Below, piece after piece: positions 22,744-33,280 of a DNA stretch of 64,000 nt. The notes below the pieces were generated by a model, which made no database searches, was not told the DNA's origin, and saw nothing but the letters and a program-made list of their open reading frames with translations. The stretch's first letter is position 1. The number at the start of each line of letters is the position of its first letter. The stretch is from Mermis nigrescens (lineage: Eukaryota > Nematoda > Enoplea > Mermithida > Mermithidae): the NCBI GenBank assembly GCA_036768485.1, contig JAVLUZ010000154.1:1689308-1753307 (forward strand), given 5' to 3'. The translations under genes and the position numbers were made by a program.

Positions 22744-23279
22744 TATAGTCCTAATTCATTTATTCGAGAGCTTTTTAGTCAATTTTTTAAGGGCTACAGT
22801 AAGCGAAACAGGACGGACTACTGTAATTCGGCAGATCTGCTGAGCGAGGGCGGGTGGCTGTAATTCTTCCACTAATCCGCCCATATAAATTTAATTTGGG
22901 CATTTGATCAGTACCAGGACATACTACAGTAAGTGCGCTATAAAAAAAGCTAGCGACTGGAATCGAACCAGAGTTGCTTCGACGTCAAGCAGACGTTTTG
23001 CAACTGAGCTATGCGGGAGTCCGCGGGGTTTCTTAACAACTTAGTCTATTGCGTTTAAAATGTCAACTTAGGATAAGTGCGATTTTTATCTGTAAGTTGA
23101 TTGATCTGTTGGAAGACGAGAACAAATTAAGCCGCAAGAATGTTATCGAAAAACCCTTCTTTGCTACGTGGCTATAGTGAGATCTAGCGACCTACAGTAA
23201 ATAAGAAAGAAGGGGTTACTGTGTAGCCTTCGAAAACATTTACTGAAAAAGCTCTCGGATATATGAAACAGACTATAGA
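22744..23279. mobile_element. MITE with CTATAGTC ends and tRNA-like interior
   Basis: The ends are CTATAGTCCTAATTCATT and ATGAAACAGACTATAG. Long inverted subterminal segments follow: CGAGAGCTTTTTAGTCA and GGGCTACAGTAA against TGAAAAAGCTCTCG and TTACTGTGTAGCC. It is related at its tips to the 17456 family, and about 536 bp long. Carries a tRNA-like sequence at 22947-23019. Lies in the large RpL11 intron. Confidence 0.75.
22947..23019 (-). ncRNA. tRNA-like sequence inside a MITE
   Basis: On the minus strand TAGCTCAGTTGC (A-box and D-arm-like) is followed by CTCTGGTTCGATTCCAG, a good T arm with a B box. The acceptor stem does not pair and the anticodon arm is irregular, so it is not a functional tRNA gene. 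An internal RNA polymerase III promoter may survive. Confidence 0.55.
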
Positions 23280-23637
23280 TCTCATTTGCTCGGTTCAATG
23301 CAGAGCAGAACAGTGCAGATTAAATTCCTTTTAAGTATTTAGTCTTAGAAGCTGAGGCTGCTTAATTTCCCATTTCGCGGCCAGAAATAAACCACAATTT
23401 GTCACAATTCTTAAGAGCAATGAATAAAGTTGCTAAGTGCGCTGACGAACAGTAAAACATATTACTTATTTTACAAATAAACATAACTTCGGCAAACCAG
23501 AAAATTTACTTATAAAATTTTGAAATTCCGCTCAGAAGAAAAACGGTATCTTGAAGAAAATAATTCTTCACGTTGTTGTAATTATCAATTTCCATAAACA
23601 GTCATACTGGACCTGATCGACAATTGCACAAAAGATA

Positions 23638-23814
23638 CAGGCACGTAGCTCTGGGGGAGGGTACTGGGGGGATCCGGACCCCCCAAAATTCAGAAAAATC
23701 GGTAAAAAAGGACTTTCTACACGTTATTTTGTGCTATTTTTGGCTTTTATGGGCTTAGACTACCCCAAAAATTGGTATTGGTCCCCCGAAATAGAACAGC
23801 CAGCTACGTGCCTG
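23638..23814. mobile_element. hAT-type MITE, family E, perfect TSD
   Basis: A 177-bp element with ends CAGGCACGTAGCTCTGG and CCAGCTACGTGCCTG and a perfect 8-bp TSD, AAAAGATA (23630-23637 and 23815-23822). The best-preserved member of family E here. Confidence 0.92.
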
Positions 23815-24277
23815 AAAAGATAAATTGTAAAAAGACAATTACATCATAGGTAGCGCGTTAGCGTGTACGGATAATATACTTGGGTACGCCTAACACCTGT
23901 GCACCTCCTTAAGCTGTAACAGGACACATCTGGGAGGTGGGGTTCTTTAAAAAGAAGATAATTAAAAAACTCGATGGCGCTCTTTTTGTTTACACTCATT
24001 CTCAAGATTTTAAAGAGCGAGTAAAGTTTTGGCGTAATGCTATAACATATAGCAAACTTCAATCATTTTTCACACGGCTTGTGAACATCTAAATATTAAC
24101 GCCACAAACAATTTGATGGTTTTGAATTGTAGAGAAAGAAATGCTCTTTTTCGGTTTTTTGAATTTCAAATTAGTTCTTCCAATAGGAAGTATAAACAGT
24201 GTGAAAATCTAGGGGTGAAAAAACACACGTTGGTCGGTTCCGACTTGCTTATGTCTGCCAACAACTCTGGTTATGAG

Positions 24278-24512
24278 CATAGGTGGTTAGCACCAAAATT
24301 TGAGGGGGATCGCAAGGTCAAAAAATGGTCTTAAAAACGGTGGTATGGCGAAAAAAGACAATTTTTCGAACGTTCCTCATCGAGCACTATCCATTGGCAT
24401 TAGAAAATTGCGAAAAAAACAAAAAAAATTTCAAAAATTGAATTCTGAGGGCGCGGGTATTTTGGTTTCTTGAAGGTGCATACTCCCAAACCGCCCCCAA
24501 CGCCCACGTGTT
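24278..24512 (+). mobile_element. hAT-type MITE, family A, perfect TSD
   Basis: Starts CATAGGTGGTTAGCACC and ends CGCCCACGTGTT, flanked by a perfect GTTATGAG repeat (24270-24277 and 24513-24520). Nested in Helitron-like copy B. Confidence 0.9.
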
Positions 24513-25651
24513 GTTATGAGTCCCAAGAAATTTTTCTGATAGAAATGTACTACGCTTAAGGGCTACTTTCTGCTTACCCGTAAACTTTTGTACATTCAAT
24601 ACGAAGTTGGATCTAGGAATTTGAACATTACCCCTAGTGGATGGTGTAAAAGACAGATTTTGTTTACGATTTTCTCTAACTTTTCACCTAAGAGTCAGGA
24701 TATATTAAATGAACTTGAAATGAAGTACTTACTGAGTGCTGCACGTCGCAGCAAACCGCGTTCAAAAAGCGCGATATTGACTTATTTTTTGAGATGTAAA
24801 GTTCGAAATCGGGGGTGTAAAATATGCGAAGAAACACGTTTTTTCTCTATGTTGATCGGTAAATATCTCAAATATTATACGGAAAAGAAGTTTTTCCACA
24901 TACAAACGCACTACGACTCAAAAGCTACAAACTGGTCCAAACCCGATTTTTATACACTCGATAGGGAGTAATTTTCAGACCTTTTAAGTCCAAAATGTAT
25001 TGGATGATGGAAAACACGTTTCTGTCCATTTTTTTGTTCGCAACTTGTTCCATTTAGAAGTCGGGATAGGTGGAATAGAATAAAAATAAAGTACTTCGTA
25101 AAAAGGTGGCGTCACAGCAAATTGCGTTTATTGACATCAAAATTTAGCTTTTTCGCGAGGTGTAACGTCAAAAATTGGGTTTGCTAAAAGTGTTTCTGTC
25201 TTGTTTTTTCTGCCAACTTCTCCGGTTATGAGTCTGGACATGATCTCATGTCTAAAAATTTATCAAGAATCAAACGTGATACACCAATTGGGTCCGTTTG
25301 TTTAAACTCAACAGTGGTGTAAAGTAGTTTACAACTAATATTTATTTGTCTTTAGGCCATTGTGGAGACTTAATTTTTTTATAAATGTTGATTATATCAG
25401 TAGTAATATCAGAATCTGCGAATCCGATTAAAATCTTTCCTCTCTAAAATTAAATTTAGTTTCAGAGCATTGCAGAATTATTTTCTTAGCTCACAATATT
25501 TGCGTAAAGTTTGCGCTGAAAACCTTTGATCTGTTTGAATTAGGCGAAGTTGTCTTCTTCAAAAAGAATGCTGATGTTCAGAACAATATTATTTTCCGCT
25601 TTCTTGGACTCCTATCCTTATTGAAACATGGTCATTTTACTGTTTGTTTAC

Positions 25652-26017
25652 CATACATGATCTCGGGAATGAAGGGGGTAGGGTTTCGAAGCCCCGCAAA
25701 ATGTTTCTCATCGCCTAAATACAGCGATTTTTCAAGTTTGCAAAAATTCTCCCGAAAAACGGTAGGAAAACTGCCTTTTTAAGTGTTTTTAGCAATCTAT
25801 TTGCTCAGAAGTGCGAAATTTTCGGGCGTCATATACTCATCTTTTAACCAATCCGACTTTTTTCAAAATTTGTTTGTTTTTTATGCTCCAGAAAGATAGA
25901 GCATCGTCAGAAACGCCAAAAAAACAATGTTTTTGACGTGTCCCACTATTTTTGGGGCCCCAAAAAGACACTTAAGATTTTCAACCCCCTGCAGAATATT
26001 CATGCTGTGCATGTCTG
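25652..26017 (-). mobile_element. hAT-type element, family C
   Basis: Starts CATACATGATCTCGGG and ends ATGCTGTGCATGTCTG, flanked by TTGTTTAC and GTGTTTAC (7/8). The family marks GATAGAGCATCGTCAG and TTTTGGGGCCCC are present. Nested in Helitron-like copy B. Confidence 0.82.
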
Positions 26018-27240
26018 GTGTTTACTGACTGATTTACTCAAATCATGCTAATTAAAAGTAGGGTAGAAGCAAAGAAAAATGCCCCGATGGAACAAAAAAG
26101 ACGGATATACTTAGGATTGCGGATTATCAAGGATGTGAAAGGAGAGGACTAGGAAAAAGCTACCTATGAACATGCCTTAAGTGCAAAATCTTTTGAAAAT
26201 AAGACTGTCTCTAAATAACGCAAAAAATTGAAGTAGGCATATGCTGCGACTTTAAAAGTGTAACGTTCTTAAAATAATTTGCAATGCTTCACATAAGAGT
26301 GTATAAACACAATCTAAAATGTATACGTTCTTGTAAATTACTTGCAAGTTGCAATGCTGACTTGCTTCGTATCCTGATTGATAGGAAACTAACTGCAATT
26401 GTATTTAAAGATGTTTTATTTTATTATAATGAGCATTATAGCAAGCAAGCCTGGCGTCAATTGATTAGTACACATAATCGTTGCGGGCATGCAAATGCAC
26501 CTACATACAGTCAGTTTCACGTAGGCTTACGCGTTTCCCACTGCTTTAAACCAACAATCTCTTTGATTGTCCTGATTGCATCGATGTTTATCATTTCTTT
26601 CAATTGGACTGCAAAGTCTCTCCTAGTTTACTCCATCTAATTTCCCATAGCTACTGCATAGCTAACTTGCTGCTTTTTAAATCATTTTTTGGTTCAATAT
26701 TTCATTTCAATCTGCAGGCCGTAGAATAAACTTCGATTTTGTGCGTTAATTCGATATAGTCTGATTTTAACAGATTTTGCGACATTAGGCATGTGCATAC
26801 ATAGATAGCTTCTTCCTAGTCCCTACCTTTCACATGCTTAATAACCCAGAATCACAGGTGTATTCGTCCTTTTTGTTCCAACCGACGCATTATTCTTTGC
26901 TAGTAAACTATAGTTAGTTAGACTTCATATCTGAATCCTTATTTACTTCGGCATTTAAGCATATTTCGAGAGAAAAGAAGCGTAAATGATGACATGTCAT
27001 AGAAAAACAAGATTGAAACTAACTCTTCTAGATCGAGGCTTCAGTACAGTAAGTGTGACTTATATAACATATATGTAACAGAAGGATTTGGGAGCAGGCA
27101 TGTAATGGGGATAAGATGCCCACCCAACCTAAATGGTCGAACCACCATCCCTCCCAAAGTCACAAAATGTTAACCCCTCGATTTTTGACGAAAAATTGAA
27201 GATCATTTACCCCTATCCTCAAAAATGACCAGGCCCCATC

Positions 27241-27479
27241 CATAGGTGGCAGCACCAGAATTCTGGGTGGGGGGTGTGCAAGATATTTCAAAGGTCAAAG
27301 AATAGCCGTAAAAATGGTATGTACGGTGAAAAAGCACCATTTTCCAACGTTTCTCATTGAGCACTATCCATTGGCATCAAGAAAACTGCGAGAAAAAATT
27401 TCAAAAATTGAATTCTGGGGGGTATCTTGGTTCCTGGGGGGGGGGGGTGCATTCCCATTAACCCCCACGCCTAGGTATA
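27241..27479 (+). mobile_element. hAT-type MITE, family A
   Basis: Starts CATAGGTGGCAGCACC and ends CACGCCTAGGTATA. The flanks GCCCCATC and GGCCCGTC are similar but not exact. Typical body. Neighbouring stretches at about 27090-27240 and 27480-27670 resemble family D. Confidence 0.75.
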
Positions 27480-28381
27480 TGGCCCGTCCCGAAATTTCGA
27501 GCCGTTACATGTATGTTTGGGAATTCCCATTCCCCACCCAAACTTGATTGTCCCCCATCTCCTAAAAACTCAAATTTTTTAGGGCTGAAATTAGCCGTTT
27601 TAGGCCACTTTTAGGTGCTTTTGGCTGACTGCTGGCTACCCATCCCCCATTTCGAGCTGTCAGATGTCTGCTTGAGGGGCACTGTTCCTCGCAGAACATA
27701 AAATTTTTCGAAAATAGCTTATTCTATAGAAAGGGCATAAAAATGTCTAAGGGGAGATTGAAAGCCAAGCATGAACTAGCAGTCAAATTCTGCGTGTTCG
27801 AGTAATAAGAACCCGGCAAAAATTCAAAAAAAATGAAAAATCAATCGGGTCTACCGATTTATGGAAGTTATCCGGGTTCTGGAAGAGGAGCATACGTGGG
27901 CAACACTAAAGTCCAGGGAGGAAGGGAGGGGGTGTGTAAGATTTTTCAAGTCAAAAATGGCCTTAAAAATGGTGATATGGCGAAAAAAACAATTTTCAAC
28001 GTTTGTCATCGAGCACTATCCATTGGCATCTAAAAATTGCGAAAAAAGACAAAAAAATTCAAAAAATTGAATTCTGGGGGAGGGTATTTTGGTTTCTGGG
28101 GGGGTGCATACACCCCAAACCTCCACGCCCAGGGGCCGTATTCACAATCGAGGCTAAAGTCTATAGACCGGTCTAAATTTTTAGACCGGACTAAATTGGT
28201 ATTCACAATGGTGCTAAAGTCTATAGACCGGTCTAAATCAGGCAACATTTAGCCCGAAAATTTAGCCTGCTATCGACTGGGCTAAATGTCATTTAGACTG
28301 CAAATTTCATCCTTCTCGGCAGGTTGATTATACGATTATTAGTGTGAATATGGCAGCTTTTTTAAATATAGATACATTACG

Positions 28382-28867
28382 AATATCAAAGAGCTTTTAA
28401 AAGAGAACGCATTTTTCGGGAAATTCGTGATCCACTTTCACTATCTGATTCCCAATTACTCGAACGTTTTCGATTTGAAAGAGAAGGAATTTTATACTTA
28501 ACGGATTTGATCAGAGAGAACATTGAACACCCTACAGGTCGCAGTCGTGCTATACCACCTATTTTGCAAGTTTGCATCGCCTTGCGTTATTATTCTTGTG
28601 GAACCTTTCAAATAACAATAGGCGATACTGAGCATATCAGCCAGCCTACTGTTAATCGAATAATTCATAAAGTTTCTAAAGCACTGGCTACACGAATCGG
28701 TCAGTACATTAAATTCCCTTCCTTGGAGCAATTACAGCGCATAAAGGATGAAATTTACAAAAAAGATGCATTTCGTGGTAAGTTGAAGTTCAACGATCTA
28801 AAAAATCGTATCCACCGCATTTCTTTCATTTTACAAAATATTTCAAAACAATTGAATGTCTCGTTTG
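28382..28867 (+). pseudogene. Harbinger (HARBI1-like) transposase, N-terminal remnant
   Basis: A plus-strand frame with the family-typical series REIRDPL, ERFRFEREGILYLTDLI, RENIEHPT and the strongly conserved LQVCIALRYYSCGTFQ and GDTEHISQPTVNRIIH. A likely ATG lies at 28349 but is separated from this frame by one frameshift near 28395. The frame is cut by a nested MITE at 28872, and the part carrying the DDE catalytic residues is absent. The copy is therefore inactive. PIF-type transposases normally work with a separate Myb-like protein, of which no trace is seen. Confidence 0.88.
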
Positions 28868-28871
28868 AAAT

Positions 28872-29008
28872 CATACATGAGCAGCAAGGAAATTATGGGG
28901 GTCCGGATGGGGTAAAATCATCACAAAGTCTATGGAGATTTACCGATTTTTTTGAAGGGGTCCGCCAGATTCTCGAGGGTCCAGCCAGATCCCCCACGCC
29001 CATGTGTG
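28872..29008 (+). mobile_element. Short family A MITE inside the Harbinger element
   Basis: Starts CATACATGAGCAGCAAGG and ends GCCCATGTGTG, flanked by TTTGAAAT and CTTGAAAT (7/8 TSD). A 137-bp internally shortened form. It is younger than the Harbinger element, which in turn sits in an older family A MITE. Confidence 0.85.
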
Positions 29009-29458
29009 CTTGAAATTAACATTCAAAGCTAACATTAAATAATCTCCACCTGTTCTTGTCTCTCGTTCTATTTTATCAAGAACAGATTTAGGGGTAAAAC
29101 AAATATGCATATGTTAGTAAAAACATTATTTAAAGTTTTATATCTTTTTAGCTAAACATCGAATTTTCTTGTTTTTCACTTTATGCACCTATATATGCTT
29201 GTTGCATTTTATTCGGTTCTAAGCATTAGGTTGTCTATAGACCGGTCTAAAGGCTTTTAGACTGGTCTACATTTAGACCGTTATAAAAAACGCTTTGTGA
29301 ATACAGACTTTAGACCGGTCTAAATGTAGACCGGTCTAAAGTCTATAGACCGGTCTATAGCCCTATTTTGGTCTATAGACTTTAACCCCTTTGTGAATAC
29401 GGCCCCAGGATTGGGTGAAAGCCCCTACCCTATAAAAATATACAATGTTATGAATTAC

Positions 29459-29701
29459 CTTCTTTTGAAACCACATCATGCTTTCCTCTTTATTATTGCG
29501 ATGGCTCAGGCCAATTTTATTTTTGCATCTTCGGCGTTCGCCGATGTTGAATCCGGCGCGGCCCAAAACGACGTAAAAATCCATGCCGTAAATTCCGGTG
29601 CTCGGGTCGTATTTTAGACCGAGATCGATGTGCTCTTGAATTCCAAATCCGAAATTTCCAGTGTCGCTGAAGTTTTCTTTACGCAACTCGTACTCTTTGA
29701 C
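29459..29701 (-). CDS. RpL11: Ribosomal protein L11 (uL5), internal exon
   Basis: Acceptor TTTGACATAG before 29701 and donor AAG|GTAATT at 29459/29458. It encodes [20 protein letters not shown], then IQEHIDLG and [12 protein letters not shown], and ends at WFQKK. This is the C-terminal half of eukaryotic uL5, the large-subunit protein that with uL18 and 5S rRNA forms the central protuberance. It joins the previous exon (34503-34609) as GLK|VKEYEL in phase 0. Some positions after GERRR differ from the usual sequence, but no stop or shift occurs. Confidence 0.96.
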
Positions 29702-30223
29702 CTATGTCAAATTAATTTGGAAGTTGAAACAGCCACGAGTTTTAAATTTTGGGTGGAGAATATCATTTTCTACGTATATTTTATTTTACTAGTATTTTGA
29801 TCGAAAAACGTTAAAAAATCCTAAAGAAGCTTCAAAAAATTATTTTCTCTCAAAATGAAGGATAGGGCATAAATAAAAATGTATTTGGGAAGGTCATAAG
29901 AGAAATGAGTTTGCATGATCTTGGAAAGGGAATTCGCCTCAGAAATTTTTTCAGCTCCCCCAGAATTTACGGATTTGAAAAAAAGTTTCCAATGAAATTC
30001 GTAGAAAAGGTAGTTTTAAGCCCTTTTATCCATCTATTTGTCTCAAAAGTGCATTTTGTTAATATTTTGAATTTTCTCGAAATTTTTATATTTTTATGCT
30101 CTGGAAAGATAGAGCATCAGAGACGCCGAAAACCGATGTGTTCTGACGCGCATCCATCATTTTTGAGCCTAATAAAAAGGCACTTTAAAATTTCACCCCT
30201 CTCGCTGTAGAATGAGTGATACC

Positions 30224-32695
30224 CAGTGATCGTACGGAGACCCCGACCCCGAAAAACCCCGGCCTAATCCCGACCGGGGGCATGATTTTTCGAGTCGGGG
30301 TTGAACCTTTTTTCGAGGGTGAAATCACGGCTTTTTTTGTATTCGGCAAAGATTTTTCCCGATGTACAAAGACTTTTCGGGACCGTCTTTGTACATGTAC
30401 AAAGATTTTTGGGAAGACAAAATTGCAAAAAAAAGGTCTAATATTCGAAAAATTTCGGCGCTTTGCGCCGAAATGAGTAATTGTGTGTTCTATATATCTT
30501 TATAATGGCAGAAATTGCATTTCAAAAGTAAGAATGTCAAATTTTTCGGCGCTTCGCGTCGTTTTAAGACGATTCTTAGTAATTTTTTGCCCTTAGAGAC
30601 CCAGAAATTGGCTAAATGACAGTAAAATCGCTGCTGTACCATATTATAGTACCCAAAAATTTTGTGTGTACAAAATGTACAAAAGATTTTTAGGAAGACA
30701 AAAACTGTAAAAAGGTGTAAAATTCCCGAAATTTTCGGCGCTTCGCGCCGAACTGATAATTATTTGTCCTATATATCTTTAAAATGGCAGAATTTGCATT
30801 TAGAATGGAAAAATGTAAATATTTTTCGGCGCGCTTCTTGCCGTTTTCAGATTATTTTTAGTAATTTTTGGCGTCAGAAACCCAGAAATTAGCTAAAATA
30901 CACTACCAAAGATCGAAAACCCTGTTTTACCACACTAAAATCGCTACTGTACTATATTATAGTACACAAAAATTTGCATGTACAAAATGTACAAAGACTT
31001 TTGGGGACCATCTTTGCACATGTACTAACGGACCTTGTACAAAAAAAAACACTGGGTGAAAAATAGCATTTTATTTGTTGGTACATCGAAGAATTGTATA
31101 AATAGCAAATAAATTTGGAACAAGGACGATTCATTCACCAGCAAAATTAATATGTTAAACTCGACACTCGCGATATTTCATAAAAAGTACGCCTGGTCGC
31201 CTTGTTGTTAAGACGTACATACATGTTCGCATATTTTCCATTATGAAGTGCGCCGAAATTACTGCGGAATCACAGGCGTAGCCGGGGAGGGAATGGAGGC
31301 ACATGCCCTCAGAATTTTTCAGAAATTATGTTGATTTTTCTGGCGCAATGTGTCCAGAACATTGAGTTTAAAAAGGCATAAACGTCAAAATTTTCCAGCG
31401 CTTCGCGCCGAGTCATTATTATTTATTGTTATACAGATCCAATGAATTTAAGAGCTTGAATCTGTTAAAATAATCCAGCACTTCGCAGCACTTTAGTGAT
31501 TTAATGCACTATTAGTTCATTGAATGAAACTGCACATGCTTGTTGAACATAGTAGTAAAAGTGCGAAAATGTTTGCGTACCAATTTATCTATTCTCTGCT
31601 TTGTTTATCTTTCTTTACAAGGACACATAATTCTATTTTAAATGAAAGGAAAGGCCAAATTTTCTTGTGTTTTTGCGCATTTTCTGTTTTCTGAACTAGT
31701 TAATAAGAAGGCCACAAATGGGCCTGAAAATGGTAAGAACGAAATTCTCATTGATACATCTTTCAATGACTTATTGGTTGCGACCCGTTGCTGCGCTACA
31801 TACTTAGCAGAGGTCGAAAAACGCATTTCAGCTCAGAAGTTTTGTGCAGTGTAGGTGTTCATCAATTTTAAGTTATTTTGGACTTAATTCAGAATCGAGA
31901 TTTTGCCAATTTGCGAAAATTTTAACTTTACTAATTAAAAATTAGAGTGCTTTTTTACAAAATTTTCAGGGTTCTGCTCTGGACCTCGCTGGTGGCGCTT
32001 GAGCGCGTCACCCCAGACTCCCAGCCGTACAATCTCGTTCTACATGTTGAAAGAGATTTCTAGGAGGACAGAAAAGGTAAAAGGATTAGGAATTTTAAAA
32101 AATTTTCGGCGCTTCGCGCCGCAATTAGTTTATCTGTTCTGTATGATTTAAGCGGTATAAATTGAGTTTAAAGAGTAAAAACGTCAAAATTTTCCTGCGC
32201 TTAGCACCGCCGATTATTGTCTAGGGCGGTAAAATATGATTGAATTTCTTGATGCTTTGCGCCACTTATGATTTCCGAACTGTTTATCAATAAAAAGGCG
32301 TAAATTCTACATGAAAACTGTAAAAATTTCGAAAATTTTCGGCGCTTCGCGCCATTGGCTCCTCTACAATCAGTGCGCCATAGAAAACCGTTATGAAAAA
32401 ACTGTGGAAGAATACGAAAAAGCGAGAGCGATTAGTGATTAAAATTGAAAGTAATGCTAAATTGCTAAAACCATGCTTGAACTTGGAATGAAAATAAAAT
32501 GTTGAACATAACCAGCTTTATTAGTATGCTCTACAAACAAGTGAAGGTATCGTTTATATCCTTTTCAAATTGGTATGTAATCATGCAATGTTAATTGTTA
32601 ATCTTCAACCCCGACCCCGACCCCGAAAACCGGGGTTTCTCATCCCCGACCCCGACCCCGATCGGGGGTGAAAATCTGACCCCGTACGATCACTG
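30224..32695. mobile_element. 2472-bp hAT-like element with GACCCC arrays, perfect TSD
   Basis: The ends are CAGTGATCGTACGG and CCGTACGATCACTG, with a perfect 8-bp TSD, GTGATACC (30216-30223 and 32696-32703). Next to both ends are runs of GACCCCGACCCCGA (about 30238-30300 and 32608-32690). The end is nearly the same as that of the 3159-7153 element (CAGTGATCGGACCG), but the arrays differ. A family G element (30326-31054) is nested at the left, and several GGCGCTTCGCGCC motifs occur. No transposase recognised. Lies in an RpL11 intron. Confidence 0.9.
30326..31054. mobile_element. hAT-type element, family G, nested
   Basis: Starts CACGGCTTTTTTTGTATTCGG and ends TGTACAAAAAAAAACACTG, flanked by GGTGAAAT and GGTGAAAA (7/8). 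Contains GTACAAAGACTTTTCGGG-type repeats and three copies of the GGCGCTTCGCGCC hairpin in variant forms. Confidence 0.82.
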
Positions 32696-32821
32696 GTGAT
32701 ACCCCACAACAAGTCGGTCATCCTGAAGAAACGAGATTTTTTACCCTTCCTCAATGATAGGCAAGAAGTTGCGTTTTAGGGCGCATTTTTTGCCATTTTG
32801 GTAAACAATTAAAAGTGATGT

Positions 32822-33010
32822 ACACTACTCGCCACGAATGTTTACGCTTTAATAAGCTTCTAGAGCTTGTTAGGATTATATCTTTAACACGTCGGTCTCA
32901 TTTCCGCCCACGCACGACTGACGTGTTAAACATATAAGCCTTAACAAGCTCTATCATCCTATGAAGCAGATTAAAACGTAAACATTAGTAGCAAGCACTG
33001 TGTGCCACAT
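32822..33010. mobile_element. MITE, CACTACTCGCC ends, probably mariner-type
   Basis: The left segment CACTACTCGCCACGAATG with TTTACGCTTTAATAAGC is mirrored at the right by AAAACGTAAACATTAGTAGC and AAGCACTG. The middle is a palindrome around GACGTGTTAAACATATAAGC. TA precedes the left end. It shares the GCTCGC tip with the 33281 and 38547 elements. Confidence 0.65.
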
Positions 33011-33280
33011 ACCCCAAACACCCGGCAAACTCATCTAAAAATTTTGAGCTTTCACTGTCTAAGTATCTATGTAATTGAATATTATATTATAGGCAAAACA
33101 GTTTAAAAAATAAAAATATGATTAAAAAACCTAATATTATTAAAACTCATCTGTCACACATGCTCACTGTGGGTATTATCCCCTATCAGGACTTTTAAGG
33201 CGAATTTGGACCAAAACAGATTGCTTGAACCATAGAAAAGCGCCAGAAGACGTCAAATAGTGTAATTTCTAATGTGTACA

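Larger units (their letters stand above)
23844..26903 (+). mobile_element. Non-autonomous Helitron-like element, copy B
   Basis: Starts TCATAGGTAGCGCG after an A and ends TTCTTTGCTAG before a T, the Helitron border rule, with no TSD. It matches copy A (7593-10710) at both ends and in blocks through its length, in the opposite orientation. A family A MITE (24278-24512) and a family C element (25652-26017) have inserted into it. Tracts related to TTTACACTC recur inside. No Rep or helicase coding was seen. Confidence 0.7.
28133..29405 (+). mobile_element. PIF/Harbinger element with CAG target duplication
   Basis: The ends GGGCCGTATTCACAA and TTGTGAATACGGCCC are exact inverses, flanked by the 3-bp direct repeat CAG (28130-28132 and 29406-29408), as expected for PIF/Harbinger. 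Both ends carry repeated palindromes of the type TAGACCGGTCTA, and the end sequence TATTCACAATGG recurs internally on both sides. It contains a transposase remnant (28382-28867) and, inside that, a family A MITE. Total length 1273 bp. It lies in the RpL11 intron upstream of the last exon. Confidence 0.92.
27891..29413 (+). mobile_element. Family A MITE split by a Harbinger element
   Basis: The left part (27891-28132) starts CATACGTGGGC and runs to CACGCCCAG. The last few bases of the right end (GGATTG) resume after 29408. The Harbinger element lies between, so this MITE is older than the Harbinger insertion. Its outer TSD is not clear. Confidence 0.75.

Noticed and set aside
22947..23019. Functional tRNA gene
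   Set aside because: The acceptor stem does not pair and the anticodon arm is irregular. Only the T arm is good. The same holds for 9430-9508 and 45965-46040.
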